Of a stretch of DNA of 36,505 bases, positions 26,835-35,132 are shown in pieces. The notes below the pieces were generated by a model. It ran no database searches. It was not told the origin of the DNA and was given only the letters and a program-made list of their open reading frames with translations. Origin of the DNA: Streptosporangiaceae bacterium (GTDB lineage: Bacteria > Actinomycetota > Actinomycetes > Streptosporangiales > Streptosporangiaceae); assembly GCA_030041195.1 (NCBI GenBank), contig JASHOI010000028.1:1-36505 (forward strand). Direction: 5' to 3'. How positions within the stretch are numbered: the first letter of the stretch is position 1; each line of letters starts with the position of its first letter. The translations under genes were made by a program, and so were the position numbers.

Positions 26835-28221
26835 ATGGTCATCCGAGGGCTGAGCCGCGCCCTGCCGGGCAGGTCAGGAGCGTCCGCTGCGGACATCAGG
26901 GCGCGGCAGGCGGTCACGCTGGTGCTGATGTCGGTGGCCCAGTTCCTTATCGCACTGGACTATTCCATTGTCTATCTGGCGCTGCCGAGCATCGCGGCAA
27001 GCCTGCGCATCGTTCCCGCGCTCATCCAGTGGGTGGTCAGCGCGTACGCGGTTCTGTTCGCCGGGTTTCTTATCGTGGGCGGCCGTCTGACCGACCGGTT
27101 CGGCCCGGCACGGATGTTCATTCTCGCCATCTCGCTGTTCGGGATGGCGAGCGGGGCCGGGGCGGCAGCCGGCAACGGGGCTGAGCTGGTGGCCGCGAGG
27201 GGTGTGCAGGGACTTGGTGCGGCGCTGCTGCAGCCGGCGGTGCTCGGCTTTATCGGGACGAGGTTTCCCGCAGGGCCTGCCCGCTCGCGGGCGCTCGCGG
27301 TGTGGGCCGCTGTCGGTGCCGCCGGGCTTGCAGCGGGCGCGCTGCTCGGCGGCCTTCTCACGACCGCCTCGTGGCGGTTCACGCTGCTGGTGAACGTGCC
27401 GCCGGCGCTGCTGTGCGCACTGGCCGCCGCTGTCTGGCTGGGTACAGCGAAGTCGGCGGGCGCCGCCAGGGCGCAGCGCATCCCGCTCCTGGCGGCCGTA
27501 CTGGGCACCGGTGCGGTCCTCACACTCGCCCTCTGCGTTACCTTCGGCGGGCAGCAGGGATGGACTGCGCCCGCAACGCTTGCCTGTGTTCTGCTGGCCG
27601 GTGCCCTCACCGGCTGGTTCTTCAGGAACGAGGCCACGTCGGCTAACACGCTGATCGAGGCCGCGCTGCGGCACGACGGCTCGGTCCGGATTGGCGCGGC
27701 GTCCGCCGCGCTGTACATGGCGAGCGCGGGATCGGAATTCTACGTGCTCACCCTTCTGCTGCAGACGGTGAAGCACTACTCGCCACTGCGCGCCGGACTC
27801 GCGTTCCTGCCGCTGGCGATCATGGTGACGGCGGGCAGCACCGCGACTGGACGCGCCGTGCGCAAGATCAGCCCGCCGACCGCGCTCACCGCAGGATTCC
27901 TCATCGCCCTGACCGGGCTGATATGGCTTTGCGTCACCCTGCGGAGCAATGCCTAGCCGGGACGTGCCAGCAGTTCACCAGGGAACGGCCGGCGCGCTGC
28001 TGACCACCGCCCAGTACCTATCCGGCGCGCTCACCCTCACCGTGCTGACGCTGCTGCTCGGTCCGTCGCGAAGCTACCCGGGCTTTACCCGTGCGTTCGT
28101 TCTCCTTGCCGCGGCAGCGGGAGCCGGGGCACTGCTCGGGAATATGGCCAGCAGGTTCGCGCCGGCATACCGCAGCCACCGTCTGGGCTGCAACGCCGAT
28201 CCTGGGCATCCATCGCCGTGA
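26835..28221 (+). pseudogene. Broken DHA2-family MFS exporter (frame change and missing segment near 27950)
   Basis: Frame 1 (26835-27956, 373 residues) encodes helices 1 to about 11 of a DHA2 exporter: 'LIALDYSIVYLALPSIAASL', 'GGRLTDRFGPARMF' (motif A) and 'GALLGGLLTTASWRFTLLV' (motif C). It stops after 'LTGLIWLCVTLRSNA'. A second frame (27949-28221) resumes with 'DVPAVHQGTAGALLTTAQYL' and 'SGALTLTVLTLLL', which is the start of the penultimate helix in intact relatives. The 35-40 residues usually between these parts are absent, so a deletion with a frame change is more likely than a sequencing slip alone. The product would lack its last helices. It was presumably controlled by the divergent MerR. 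Confidence 0.72.
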
Positions 28222-28235
28222 ACAGGACGTGAACG

Positions 28236-29474
28236 CTACGACGGCGGCGCGGCCTGGGTGGGCGCTGCTTGCCCTGGCACCGCCGCCCGGACCACCGCGA
28301 TGGTGGCCGGGCTGATGCTGTAGGAGCTGACGGCGCCACTCGAGATCGTGGTCGCGCGATGAGGGTTGGCGAGCAGCAGGATGGTCGCGGCGCCCAGCGG
28401 CAGGGCACTGGGCGGGTCACGGACGATGGGGGTGAGGACCTCGGCGGCCCGGCCAGTCTCGCCGCGCCGCAGGGCACACTTACCCAGCACGCCGAGCACG
28501 GCAGCGCGGCTGCGGTAGCGCTCGGCCGCTCCGATCGCGAGCGCCAGGGCACCGCGGGTCCGGACGCCGGGGCGGCCGGTGACCGGGCGGCCGGGCAGCG
28601 GCCCGTCCCGGGACAGGGCAATGGTCAGCGCGGGCAGGTCGATTCCGGCGCGGGCGGCGTTGCCAGGCTCGACAGTGCGCGGGTTGCACTCGATGAACTG
28701 CGGCTGGCCGCCGACGTGGAAGTAATCGAGGGTCAGCCCGCCGTGCCAGCGCAGATGCTCACCGAGCCGGGTCACGTACTCGCGGGCGGCCGGGTGATCG
28801 ACGCTCAGCCGTGCCGCCGCAGACCCGCCTGCCCCGGCACCGATGGCGACACTGGTATGTGCCGCCACCAGCCGGCCGTGCTGGAACAGGGCCTGTACCT
28901 GCCCGTACTCGCCGGCAGCGGGCGCCTGGCCCATGACCGCTCCGCCGGTCTCCGACAGCTCGCGAACAGCCCGGCGTTCCTGCTCCGCGGTGTCCACCCG
29001 GCGCACCGCACGCCCGGCGGTCCCGTACGACGCCTTCACCCAATGCGGATACGGCACCTGCGCGGGCGGCTGATCGCATCGCCACCACCGCGGCTGCGGA
29101 ATGCCGAGCTCGTCGCAGAGCATCGCGAACTCCACCTTGCCCGCAACCCGGTCAAACGCCTCGGCGGATGCGACAGCGACCGGCGCATCGGGCGGCAGCA
29201 GATGCCGTCCCGCCGCGAACAGCCACGCCTGCTCATGCGTGGCCAGCACGGCCTCGTACTCTCCGGCCGAGCACAGCCCCGACACCAGCGACAGATAACC
29301 CAGCGGGTCGGTGCCTGGCGGCGGAGCCGCGATCAGCCGGCGACACCAGCGGCTGAACCGTCCGATCGACAACCCGCCCGCAGTTAGCACATCGGCCTTG
29401 ACGCCGCCCGAACCGAGCACGGTCAGCGTCTCCCGCGCGGTAAGGCTCGCGCTCTCCGACAGGAGCACAACCAC
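28236..29474 (-). CDS. ATP-grasp domain protein (ligase-like)
   Basis: 412 residues. An N-terminal pre-ATP-grasp region ('VVLLSESASLTARETLTVLG') is followed by an ATP-grasp fold: 'HWVKASYGTAGRAVRRVD' gives the lysine-bearing strand and glycine loop, 'GGAVMGQAPAAGEYGQVQAL' the hinge region, and 'LDYFHVGGQPQFIECNPR' the metal-binding Glu/Asn at the domain end. ATP-grasp enzymes join a carboxylate to an amine or thiol through an acyl phosphate; the substrates here are unknown. The C-terminal 110 residues are helical and Ala-rich. GTG 29474 follows an in-frame TAG directly, so the N-terminus cannot be longer. No Shine-Dalgarno is seen; a leaderless start is possible. Confidence 0.85.
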   Translation of the reverse strand: MVVLLSESASLTARETLTVLGSGGVKADVLTAGGLSIGRFSRWCRRLIAAPPPGTDPLGYLSLVSGLCSAGEYEAVLATHEQAWLFAAGRHLLPPDAPVAVASAEAFDRVAGKVEFAMLCDELGIPQPRWWRCDQPPAQVPYPHWVKASYGTAGRAVRRVDTAEQERRAVRELSETGGAVMGQAPAAGEYGQVQALFQHGRLVAAHTSVAIGAGAGGSAAARLSVDHPAAREYVTRLGEHLRWHGGLTLDYFHVGGQPQFIECNPRTVEPGNAARAGIDLPALTIALSRDGPLPGRPVTGRPGVRTRGALALAIGAAERYRSRAAVLGVLGKCALRRGETGRAAEVLTPIVRDPPSALPLGAATILLLANPHRATTISSGAVSSYSISPATIAVVRAAVPGQAAPTQAAPPS

Positions 29475-29533
29475 GGCCTAAGGCTAACCGGCTGTCCGGT
29501 TCATTCATATAGCGCCGGAATCCCGCCCCGCTA

Positions 29534-29950
29534 TCAGGTCGGTACCGACTCGCTGATCTCCACGAGGTGGCCGTCGGGATCTCGAAGGAAGCAGCGGATT
29601 TCACCGCCCCAATCGTGCGGCGGGGTGAGGAAGCTCGCGCCCCGGGCCGTCAATGCTGTGTAGGCTGCGCGGCAGTCGGCGACCCGCAGTGTCATGGCGT
29701 GACTGACCTGGTCCGGGTCGGCAGGCGGCCGGAAGGTGACCCCGAGCTTGTCTGCGGTCGGGCCTCCTCCGCTCACCAGCAAAAGCCAGGTGCCGGCGAA
29801 CTTGAGCACGACGCTCGTGCCGCCGTACTCCCGGTACAGTTCCGCGCCCAGGACATTTATCCAGAAATCACGAGAGACCGCCGGGTCGGCGACCACGAGA
29901 ATGTGCGTGACCGCGACGTCGGCGCCCAGCGGACCGGGCTGCTGGCTCAT
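29534..29950 (-). CDS. VOC-family (glyoxalase/bleomycin resistance/dioxygenase-like) protein
   Basis: 138 residues, one VOC module pair. 'VAVTHILVVADPAVSRDFWI' opens the first beta-alpha-beta unit; the second unit has 'HAMTLRVADCRAAYTALTAR' and ends 'IRCFLRDPDGHLVEISES' with the usual D-P-x-G-x-x-hEh motif. H16 and E134 are in metal-ligand positions. The family includes glyoxalase I, dioxygenases and drug-binding resistance proteins; which one applies cannot be said. It lies alone, 31 bp from the methyltransferase stop on the same strand. Confidence 0.9.
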   Translation of the reverse strand: MSQQPGPLGADVAVTHILVVADPAVSRDFWINVLGAELYREYGGTSVVLKFAGTWLLLVSGGGPTADKLGVTFRPPADPDQVSHAMTLRVADCRAAYTALTARGASFLTPPHDWGGEIRCFLRDPDGHLVEISESVPT

Positions 29951-29980
29951 CCTGCCCTCCCGGCGATCGGTGCGGTCGCC

Positions 29981-30829
29981 TTAGTTCTTGAGGCCCACGC
30001 CGCCCCACAGCCCGGCCGGGCCGCTCGCCTCGGCCTCCGATGCGGGACGCCATTCCGGGACCCGCACCACTCCCGGCTCGATCAGTTCCAGCCCGTCGAA
30101 GAAACGCGTGACCTGAGCGTGGTCGCGCATGGTCACCTTTTCCGCCATCGTCTGGTTCAGCCGCTTGGCCAGTTCACCCTGCGCCTCGGCTTCGATGTCC
30201 GAAGCCGGGTGAGACAGTGCCAGGTAGCTGCCCGGCGGCAGGGCGCCGAGCAGCGTCGCCACGATCGCGTAGGGCTCCGCGGCATTGTCCACGTGCTGCA
30301 GGATCGCCATCAGCATGACGGCCACGGGGCGGGAGAAGTCCAGCGTCCCGGCCGCGGCACTCAGCACCCGGCCGGTGTCGCGCAGGTCGGCGTCCAGATA
30401 GCTGGTGACCCCATGCGGGCCGCTGGTCAGCAGCGCGCGAGCGTGGGCGAGCACGACCGGGTCGTTGTCCACATACACCACCCGGCTTTCGGGCGCCACG
30501 GACTGGGCGACCTCGTGGGTGTTGTTGGCGGCCGGGATGCCCGTGCCGATGTCCAGGAATTGCCTGATGCCCGCCTCGCCGGCCAGGTAGCGCACCGCGC
30601 GGGCGAGGAACGCCCGGTTGGCGCGAACCGACAAGACGATGTCCGGGTAGGCGGCGATGGCCTGCTCAGCCGCTGCCCGGTCCGCGGCGAAGTTGTCCTT
30701 GCCGCCCAGCCAGTAGTCATACACCCGCGCGATGTGCGCCACGCTGGTGTCAAAGGCGGGCCGCTCCGTGCCGCTGCCGGCAACGTCATCCGGTTCCCTG
30801 CCAGGTCCCTGCTTGCCTTCGCTGCCCAA
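29981..30829 (-). CDS. SAM-dependent methyltransferase of the PF04672/DUF574 family
   Basis: 282 residues. 'VAHIARVYDYWLGGKDNFAA', 'RQFLDIGTGIPAANNTHEVA' (SAM-binding loop) and 'VVYVDNDPVVLAHARALL' are diagnostic of this actinomycete family, as are 'PVAVMLMAILQHV' and the C-terminal 'LELIEPGVVRVPEWRP'. Members are numerous in actinomycetes; most substrates are unknown. The start is TTG 30829 with AAAGG upstream; the first 25 residues are variable and could be omitted by a later start. The SRPBCC gene diverges from it. Confidence 0.93.
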   Translation of the reverse strand: MGSEGKQGPGREPDDVAGSGTERPAFDTSVAHIARVYDYWLGGKDNFAADRAAAEQAIAAYPDIVLSVRANRAFLARAVRYLAGEAGIRQFLDIGTGIPAANNTHEVAQSVAPESRVVYVDNDPVVLAHARALLTSGPHGVTSYLDADLRDTGRVLSAAAGTLDFSRPVAVMLMAILQHVDNAAEPYAIVATLLGALPPGSYLALSHPASDIEAEAQGELAKRLNQTMAEKVTMRDHAQVTRFFDGLELIEPGVVRVPEWRPASEAEASGPAGLWGGVGLKN

Positions 30830-30909
30830 CTTGTGCGCCTTTCTCGCGGATCACCGGCAAAAGCGGCGCGCACGGCGGCCCCACCGTTACCGATGACAGG
30901 CTAGCGGGT

Positions 30910-31377
30910 ATGCTGATGCGCTCGATCCGGCTCGAGACCGTCATCGCCGCGGCGATCGGCGACTGCTTCGATCTGTCGCTGTCGGTCGACGCACACGCCG
31001 CCTCGATGCGGGCATCGGGCGAGCAAGCGATCGGCGGAGTGACCAGCGGGGTCATGAAACTGGGAGACACGGTCACCTGGCGCGCCCGTCATTTCGGCAT
31101 CGTGTTCCGGATGACCTCGGCAATCACCGAGTACCAGCCCCCGAGCCGGTTCGTCGACGAGCAGCAGCACGGCCCATTCCGGCGCTGGTGGCACGAGCAC
31201 ACGTTCACTGCCCTGCCCGACGGCCGGACCCTGATGAGCGACGTCGTGGAGTTCCAGTCCCCGTTCGGCCTGCTGGGGTATGTCGCCGACCGCCTGGTGC
31301 TCGATCACTACATGCCGCATCTGCTCCGGCAGCGCAACACCTGGCTCAAGAACACGCTGGAACAACGAGCTACCTGA
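30910..31377 (+). CDS. SRPBCC/START-like lipid- or ligand-binding protein
   Basis: 155 residues. 'IRLETVIAAAIGDCFDLSLS' is the first strand and helix of the helix-grip fold, 'LGDTVTWRARHFGIVFRMTS' and 'RWWHEHTFTALPDGRTLMSD' are mid-sheet strands, and the C-terminal long helix runs from 'ADRLVLDHYMPHLLRQRNTW'. This resembles the SRPBCC proteins often annotated as cell-division-inhibitor-like cyclase/dehydrase. Function is unknown. The start may be ATG 30910 or 30916. It overlaps the convergent kinase-like gene by 8 bp. Confidence 0.83.
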   Translation: MLMRSIRLETVIAAAIGDCFDLSLSVDAHAASMRASGEQAIGGVTSGVMKLGDTVTWRARHFGIVFRMTSAITEYQPPSRFVDEQQHGPFRRWWHEHTFTALPDGRTLMSDVVEFQSPFGLLGYVADRLVLDHYMPHLLRQRNTWLKNTLEQRAT

Positions 31378-32356
31378 CCATGCCGCGATCGAAGGCGGCC
31401 AGCGCCCTGGCCGCGACGGCGTCGGCCAGCTTGCGCGTCTCGGCCACGCCCTGCCAGGCCTCGGTGACGCTCTTCCTGCCCTGCCCGACGGACCAGACCT
31501 GGAGCAGCGCCGGGCGGACCCGGATCAGGCCGGCCAGGCGGTCCAGTTCCGCCGGCTCGGGGCGGACCTGGGTGAGGTAGCCGGTGACGGCCGAGTCGAC
31601 CCGGTTCAGGCCGCGTCCGCCGGCGGCGTACAGCAGGAACGCCAGTGACCACAGCCGCGGGCCCTGCCCGGACCCGGTCCAGTCGACCATCACCAGCCCG
31701 CGTGAGGGAGACGGGATGACGTTCGCGAGCACGAAGTCGGGGTGGATCAGCGCATGCGGCAGCCCGTCGCCGTCGTCGAAGCCGGCCACCTCGGCGCGCA
31801 GCGCCGCGTGCGCGTCAAGCTCGCCGGGGGAGACGCGCTGCCCGGCGTCGTCGAGGAGCTTGACCGCCGCGGCGATCTCGTCGCGCGGCAGCCCCTCGGC
31901 CAGGTGGTGCCAGGCCCCGCCCGGCCTGGCGACCGCGTCGGGGGCATCCGGCACCGGCAGCGTGTGCAGTTCGCCGAGCATCACGCCGAGGCTCCAGAAC
32001 CCGCCGAGGCGGCGGATCTCGTCGCGCCGCTGCAGCCTCGGCACCACATCGTCGACGTACTCGGTGATCAGCACGCCGTGCCCGTCCAGCTCGGACACCG
32101 GTTCCGGCGAGGCGAGCCGTTCGGCGCGAAAGCGATGCCCGGCCAGGAACCGCAGGATCTCGGCGTCGCCAGCCGCGGCCGGCACCGGGCGCCCGGACGG
32201 GAAGACCCGGGCCACCCAGGACGGGCGCTCGCTCCGGTCGACCCGGAACACGCCCAGGTCCAGTTCGGAGACCTTGCTGACCCGGATCCCGTATTCGGCC
32301 ACCAGGTGCGCGCGCAGACGCGCCCCGGCCGCCGACCCCGCCCCCGTGCCTGGCAT
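31370..32356 (-). CDS. Aminoglycoside-phosphotransferase (APH)-fold kinase
   Basis: 328 residues from ATG 32356. The N-lobe ends with 'HGVLITEYVDD' (hinge, 93-103). The catalytic loop H-P-D-x4-N is at 205-212 in 'ALIHPDFVLANVI', and the metal-binding aspartate is D225 in 'LVMVDWTGSGQG'. The fold phosphorylates aminoglycosides, choline, homoserine or other small hydroxyl compounds in the cytosol; the substrate is unknown and resistance should not be assumed. No Shine-Dalgarno precedes the ATG, and only 35 bp separate it from the divergent start at 32392, so a short or absent leader is likely. Confidence 0.87.
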   Translation of the reverse strand: MPGTGAGSAAGARLRAHLVAEYGIRVSKVSELDLGVFRVDRSERPSWVARVFPSGRPVPAAAGDAEILRFLAGHRFRAERLASPEPVSELDGHGVLITEYVDDVVPRLQRRDEIRRLGGFWSLGVMLGELHTLPVPDAPDAVARPGGAWHHLAEGLPRDEIAAAVKLLDDAGQRVSPGELDAHAALRAEVAGFDDGDGLPHALIHPDFVLANVIPSPSRGLVMVDWTGSGQGPRLWSLAFLLYAAGGRGLNRVDSAVTGYLTQVRPEPAELDRLAGLIRVRPALLQVWSVGQGRKSVTEAWQGVAETRKLADAVAARALAAFDRGMVR

Positions 32357-32391
32357 GGAGCAGATTCTGCCAGCCGTGGTAGAAACGGCCC

Positions 32392-33366
32392 ATGAGCGCA
32401 CCCTCGGTACCCGATCTCGATGACGTGCTCGCCGCGCGCCAGCGCATCGCCCCGTACCTGCGCCCGACGCCGCTGTACCGCTATCCCGCGCTCGACGCGG
32501 TCACCGGCGCCCAAACCTGGGTCAAGCACGAGAATCACCAGCCGGTCGGCGCGTTCAAGGTACGCGGCGGGGTGAACCTGGTGAGCCAGCTCAGCCCCGC
32601 AGAGCGGGAGAAGGGCGTGATCGCGGCGTCGACCGGCAACCACGGCCAGTCGGTCGCCTACGCGGCGAACCTGTTCGGGGTGCGCGCGATCGTCTGCGCG
32701 CCGGAACGGGCCAACCCGGTGAAGGTGGAGTCGATGCGCGCGCTCGGCGCGGAGGTGGTGCTGCACGGGCGCGACTTCGACGAGGCCCGCGAGCACTGCG
32801 AGAAGCTGGCCGCCGAGCACGGCTACCGGTACGTCCATTCGGGCAACGAGCCCGCGCTGATCGCCGGGGTCGCCACCTACGCCCTGGAGATCCTGGAGGC
32901 GCAGCCGGACACCGAGATGATCGTGGTGCCGGTCGGCGGCGGCAGCGGCGCGGCGGGCGTCTGCACCGTGGCCAAGGCGGCCCGGCCGTCGATCCAGGTC
33001 ATCGGCGTGCAATCCGAGGCCGCGCCGGCGGCGCAGCGGTCCTGGCGGGCGCGCGCGTTGCGCACCGACACCAACTCCACCCTGGCGGAGGGACTGGCCA
33101 CGAGGACAGCGTTCGAGCTACCGCAAAGGATTCTGTGGGAGAAGCTCGATGACTTCGTCCTGGTGTCGGAGGACGCGCTGCGGGACGCGACCCGGACGAT
33201 GATCGAGAAGACCCGCAACCTTGTCGAGATGGCTGGCGCGGCCGCGCTCGCCGCCGTGCTGTCGGACCCGGCCAGGTTCGCCGGGCGAAAGGTGGCGATG
33301 GTCTGCAGCGGCGGCAACGTCAGCCCGGCGCAGCTCGTCGCGCTCTGGCCGGACGCGAAGACCTGA
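32392..33366 (+). CDS. Threonine/serine dehydratase-like PLP enzyme (short, catabolic type)
   Basis: 324 residues, fold type II. The PLP lysine is K56 in 'PVGAFKVRGG'; 'AASTGNHGQSVAYAA' (79-93) binds substrate; 'VPVGGGSGAAGV' (179-190) holds the cofactor phosphate; and 'VCSGGNVS' near the end contacts the pyridine ring. There is no C-terminal ACT-like regulatory domain, so it resembles the catabolic/TdcB or serine racemase-dehydratase branch, giving 2-oxo acids and ammonia from threonine or serine. ATG 32392 lacks a ribosome site and is probably leaderless. A 14-bp stem downstream (33468-33504) may end its transcript. Confidence 0.93.
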   Translation: MSAPSVPDLDDVLAARQRIAPYLRPTPLYRYPALDAVTGAQTWVKHENHQPVGAFKVRGGVNLVSQLSPAEREKGVIAASTGNHGQSVAYAANLFGVRAIVCAPERANPVKVESMRALGAEVVLHGRDFDEAREHCEKLAAEHGYRYVHSGNEPALIAGVATYALEILEAQPDTEMIVVPVGGGSGAAGVCTVAKAARPSIQVIGVQSEAAPAAQRSWRARALRTDTNSTLAEGLATRTAFELPQRILWEKLDDFVLVSEDALRDATRTMIEKTRNLVEMAGAAALAAVLSDPARFAGRKVAMVCSGGNVSPAQLVALWPDAKT

Positions 33367-33381
33367 GCGGCCGCAGGTCAG

Positions 33382-33504
33382 CCGGTCCGGTGCCGCATTC
33401 GTGCAACATTCACGCTCTGGTCGCGGCGGACCGCGGCCGGTTCGATTCTGTGATCAGGGGCACCGGACCGGCCGGTCACGCACCTGGGGGGCGTGACCGG
33501 CCGG
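33382..33504 (+). promoter_or_regulatory. Overlapping inverted repeats before the flavin hydroxylase gene
   Basis: CCGGTCCGGTGCC (33382-33394) is exactly complementary to GGCACCGGACCGG (33459-33471). CCGGCCGGTCACGC (33468-33481) is exactly complementary to GCGTGACCGGCCGG (33491-33504), with loop ACCTGGGGG. The two stems share 33468-33471 and cannot form fully together. The second stem ends 34 bp before the ATG. This could be a terminator of the upstream gene, an operator or an attenuator. Confidence 0.55.
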
Positions 33505-33538
33505 CGCTTCCCCCGAGCCGGCCCGGGGAGGATCGGGG

Positions 33539-35131
33539 ATGAGCGGATCCGGGCAGATCTCCACGTCGGTCGTGATCGTGGGCGGCGGACCCGTCGGGCT
33601 GGGCCTGGCCGCCGCGCTCGGCACCGCGGGAATACCGGCCGTGCTGGTGGAACGCGGCCATGAGCCATCGACGATCCCCAAGGGACAGAACCTGACCGCG
33701 CGGAGCCTGGAGCACTTCTACTTCTGGGGCTGCGTTGATCAGCTGCGCGCCGCGCGGCTGCTGCCGCCGGGATTCCCGATCGGCGGCATCACCGCGTATG
33801 AGAGCCTCGCCGGCAGGTACTGGTACGCGCCGCCCGGCCGCGAGACGGTCGGCGACTTCTACTTCCAGCGGGCCGAGCGGCTTCCGCAGTACCTGACCGA
33901 GTCGGTGCTGCGCAGCCGGGTCGCCGCGCTGGACTCCGTGGCCACCATGTTCGGCTGGTCGGCCGCTGACGTCCGGCTGGACAACGGCGGCGTGCGGGTC
34001 GCCGCGCGAAAGGACTCCGGCGAGGCGCGGGAGATCCGGGCCGACTTCGTTGTCGGCTGCGACGGGGCGCGTTCGATGGTCCGGGAGCAAGCCGGGATCA
34101 CGTGCAGCGAAACCGACCTCGGCCAGCGGATGGTGCTGGCGGTCTTCCGCTCGGCCGACATGAACGGGGGCCTGGAGCGGTTTCCGGACCGGACGACATA
34201 CCGCGTGCTGCACCCGGAACTGCGCGGATACTGGCGGTTCTTCGGCCGGGTGGACGCGCAGACGTGGTTCTTCCACTCCCCGGTGCCGGCCGACGCGACC
34301 ACCGGAAACCTGGACACGCATGCGCTCGTCGAGCGGGCCACCGGGTTCCCGGTCGGGTGCGAGTTCGGGTACGTGGGCCTGTGGAACATGCGCGTGGACA
34401 TCGCGGGCACCTACCGGCGTGGCCGCGCCTTCATCGCCGGTGACGCGGCGCACAGCCATCCGCCCTACGGTGCGCACGGCCTGAACACCGGGCTCGAGGA
34501 CGCCGTCAACCTGGGCTGGAAGCTCGCCGCCGTGCTGCGCGGCTGGGCCCCGCCCGGGCTGCTGGACAGCTACACCGCCGAGCGCCGCCCGATCGCGGTC
34601 GAGACCGGACAGGCGATCATCGACGGTATCGCGGCCGACCGCGCGTTTCTGGAACGGTACAGCCCGCGGCGCGACCGCGCCGAGTTCGAGCAGGCGTGGG
34701 GCGGTCTCAACGTGGGCGAGGTCGCGCCCGCGTGGTACGAGCCGCACTACGAGGGATCACCGATCGTGCCGGGGCCGGCCGGCTCGGCGTGCGGCGTCCG
34801 CAGTGACCACGCGCTCGAGGCACGGGCCGGGCATCACCTGTCCCCGGCGCCGCTGTCCTCCGGACGCAATGTGTTCGAGGAGCTGGGCCGCGGCTACACG
34901 CTGATCGCACTCACGGACGACCTCGCGCCGGTCGCGGCGCTCCAGGACGCGGCCCGCGCCGCGCGGGTGCCGCTGCGCGTCCTCACCGATACCGTCGACG
35001 ACGGGCGGAACGCGTACGGGTGCCGGTACATCCTCGTGCGGCCGGACCAGTACGTCGCGTGGGCAGGCGACCAGCCGCCGGCCGACCCGGCGGGGCTGCT
35101 GCGCAGAGCCGCCGGGCAGGCCGGGGAATGA
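33539..35131 (+). CDS. Group A FAD-dependent phenol-type hydroxylase
   Basis: 530 residues. The FAD-binding GGGPVGLG is at 15-22, with the DG motif at D175-G176 ('VVGCDGARSMVRE') and the GD motif at 301-302 within 'GRAFIAGDAAHSHPPYGAHG', followed by 'LNTGLEDAVNLGWKLA'. The long C-terminal part ends in a thioredoxin-like region with 'YILVRPDQYVAWAG', as in pentachlorophenol 4-monooxygenase, phenol hydroxylase and polyketide hydroxylases such as rifampicin monooxygenase. It adds one oxygen to an aromatic or polyketide substrate using NAD(P)H. ATG 33539 has GGAGG 8 nt upstream. It ends one base from the convergent regulator gene. Confidence 0.93.
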   Translation: MSGSGQISTSVVIVGGGPVGLGLAAALGTAGIPAVLVERGHEPSTIPKGQNLTARSLEHFYFWGCVDQLRAARLLPPGFPIGGITAYESLAGRYWYAPPGRETVGDFYFQRAERLPQYLTESVLRSRVAALDSVATMFGWSAADVRLDNGGVRVAARKDSGEAREIRADFVVGCDGARSMVREQAGITCSETDLGQRMVLAVFRSADMNGGLERFPDRTTYRVLHPELRGYWRFFGRVDAQTWFFHSPVPADATTGNLDTHALVERATGFPVGCEFGYVGLWNMRVDIAGTYRRGRAFIAGDAAHSHPPYGAHGLNTGLEDAVNLGWKLAAVLRGWAPPGLLDSYTAERRPIAVETGQAIIDGIAADRAFLERYSPRRDRAEFEQAWGGLNVGEVAPAWYEPHYEGSPIVPGPAGSACGVRSDHALEARAGHHLSPAPLSSGRNVFEELGRGYTLIALTDDLAPVAALQDAARAARVPLRVLTDTVDDGRNAYGCRYILVRPDQYVAWAGDQPPADPAGLLRRAAGQAGE

Positions 35132-35132
35132 C

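Noticed and set aside
31370..32356. APH-fold kinase as an antibiotic resistance gene
   Set aside because: The fold serves many small-molecule kinases; nothing in the sequence or neighbours points to aminoglycosides.
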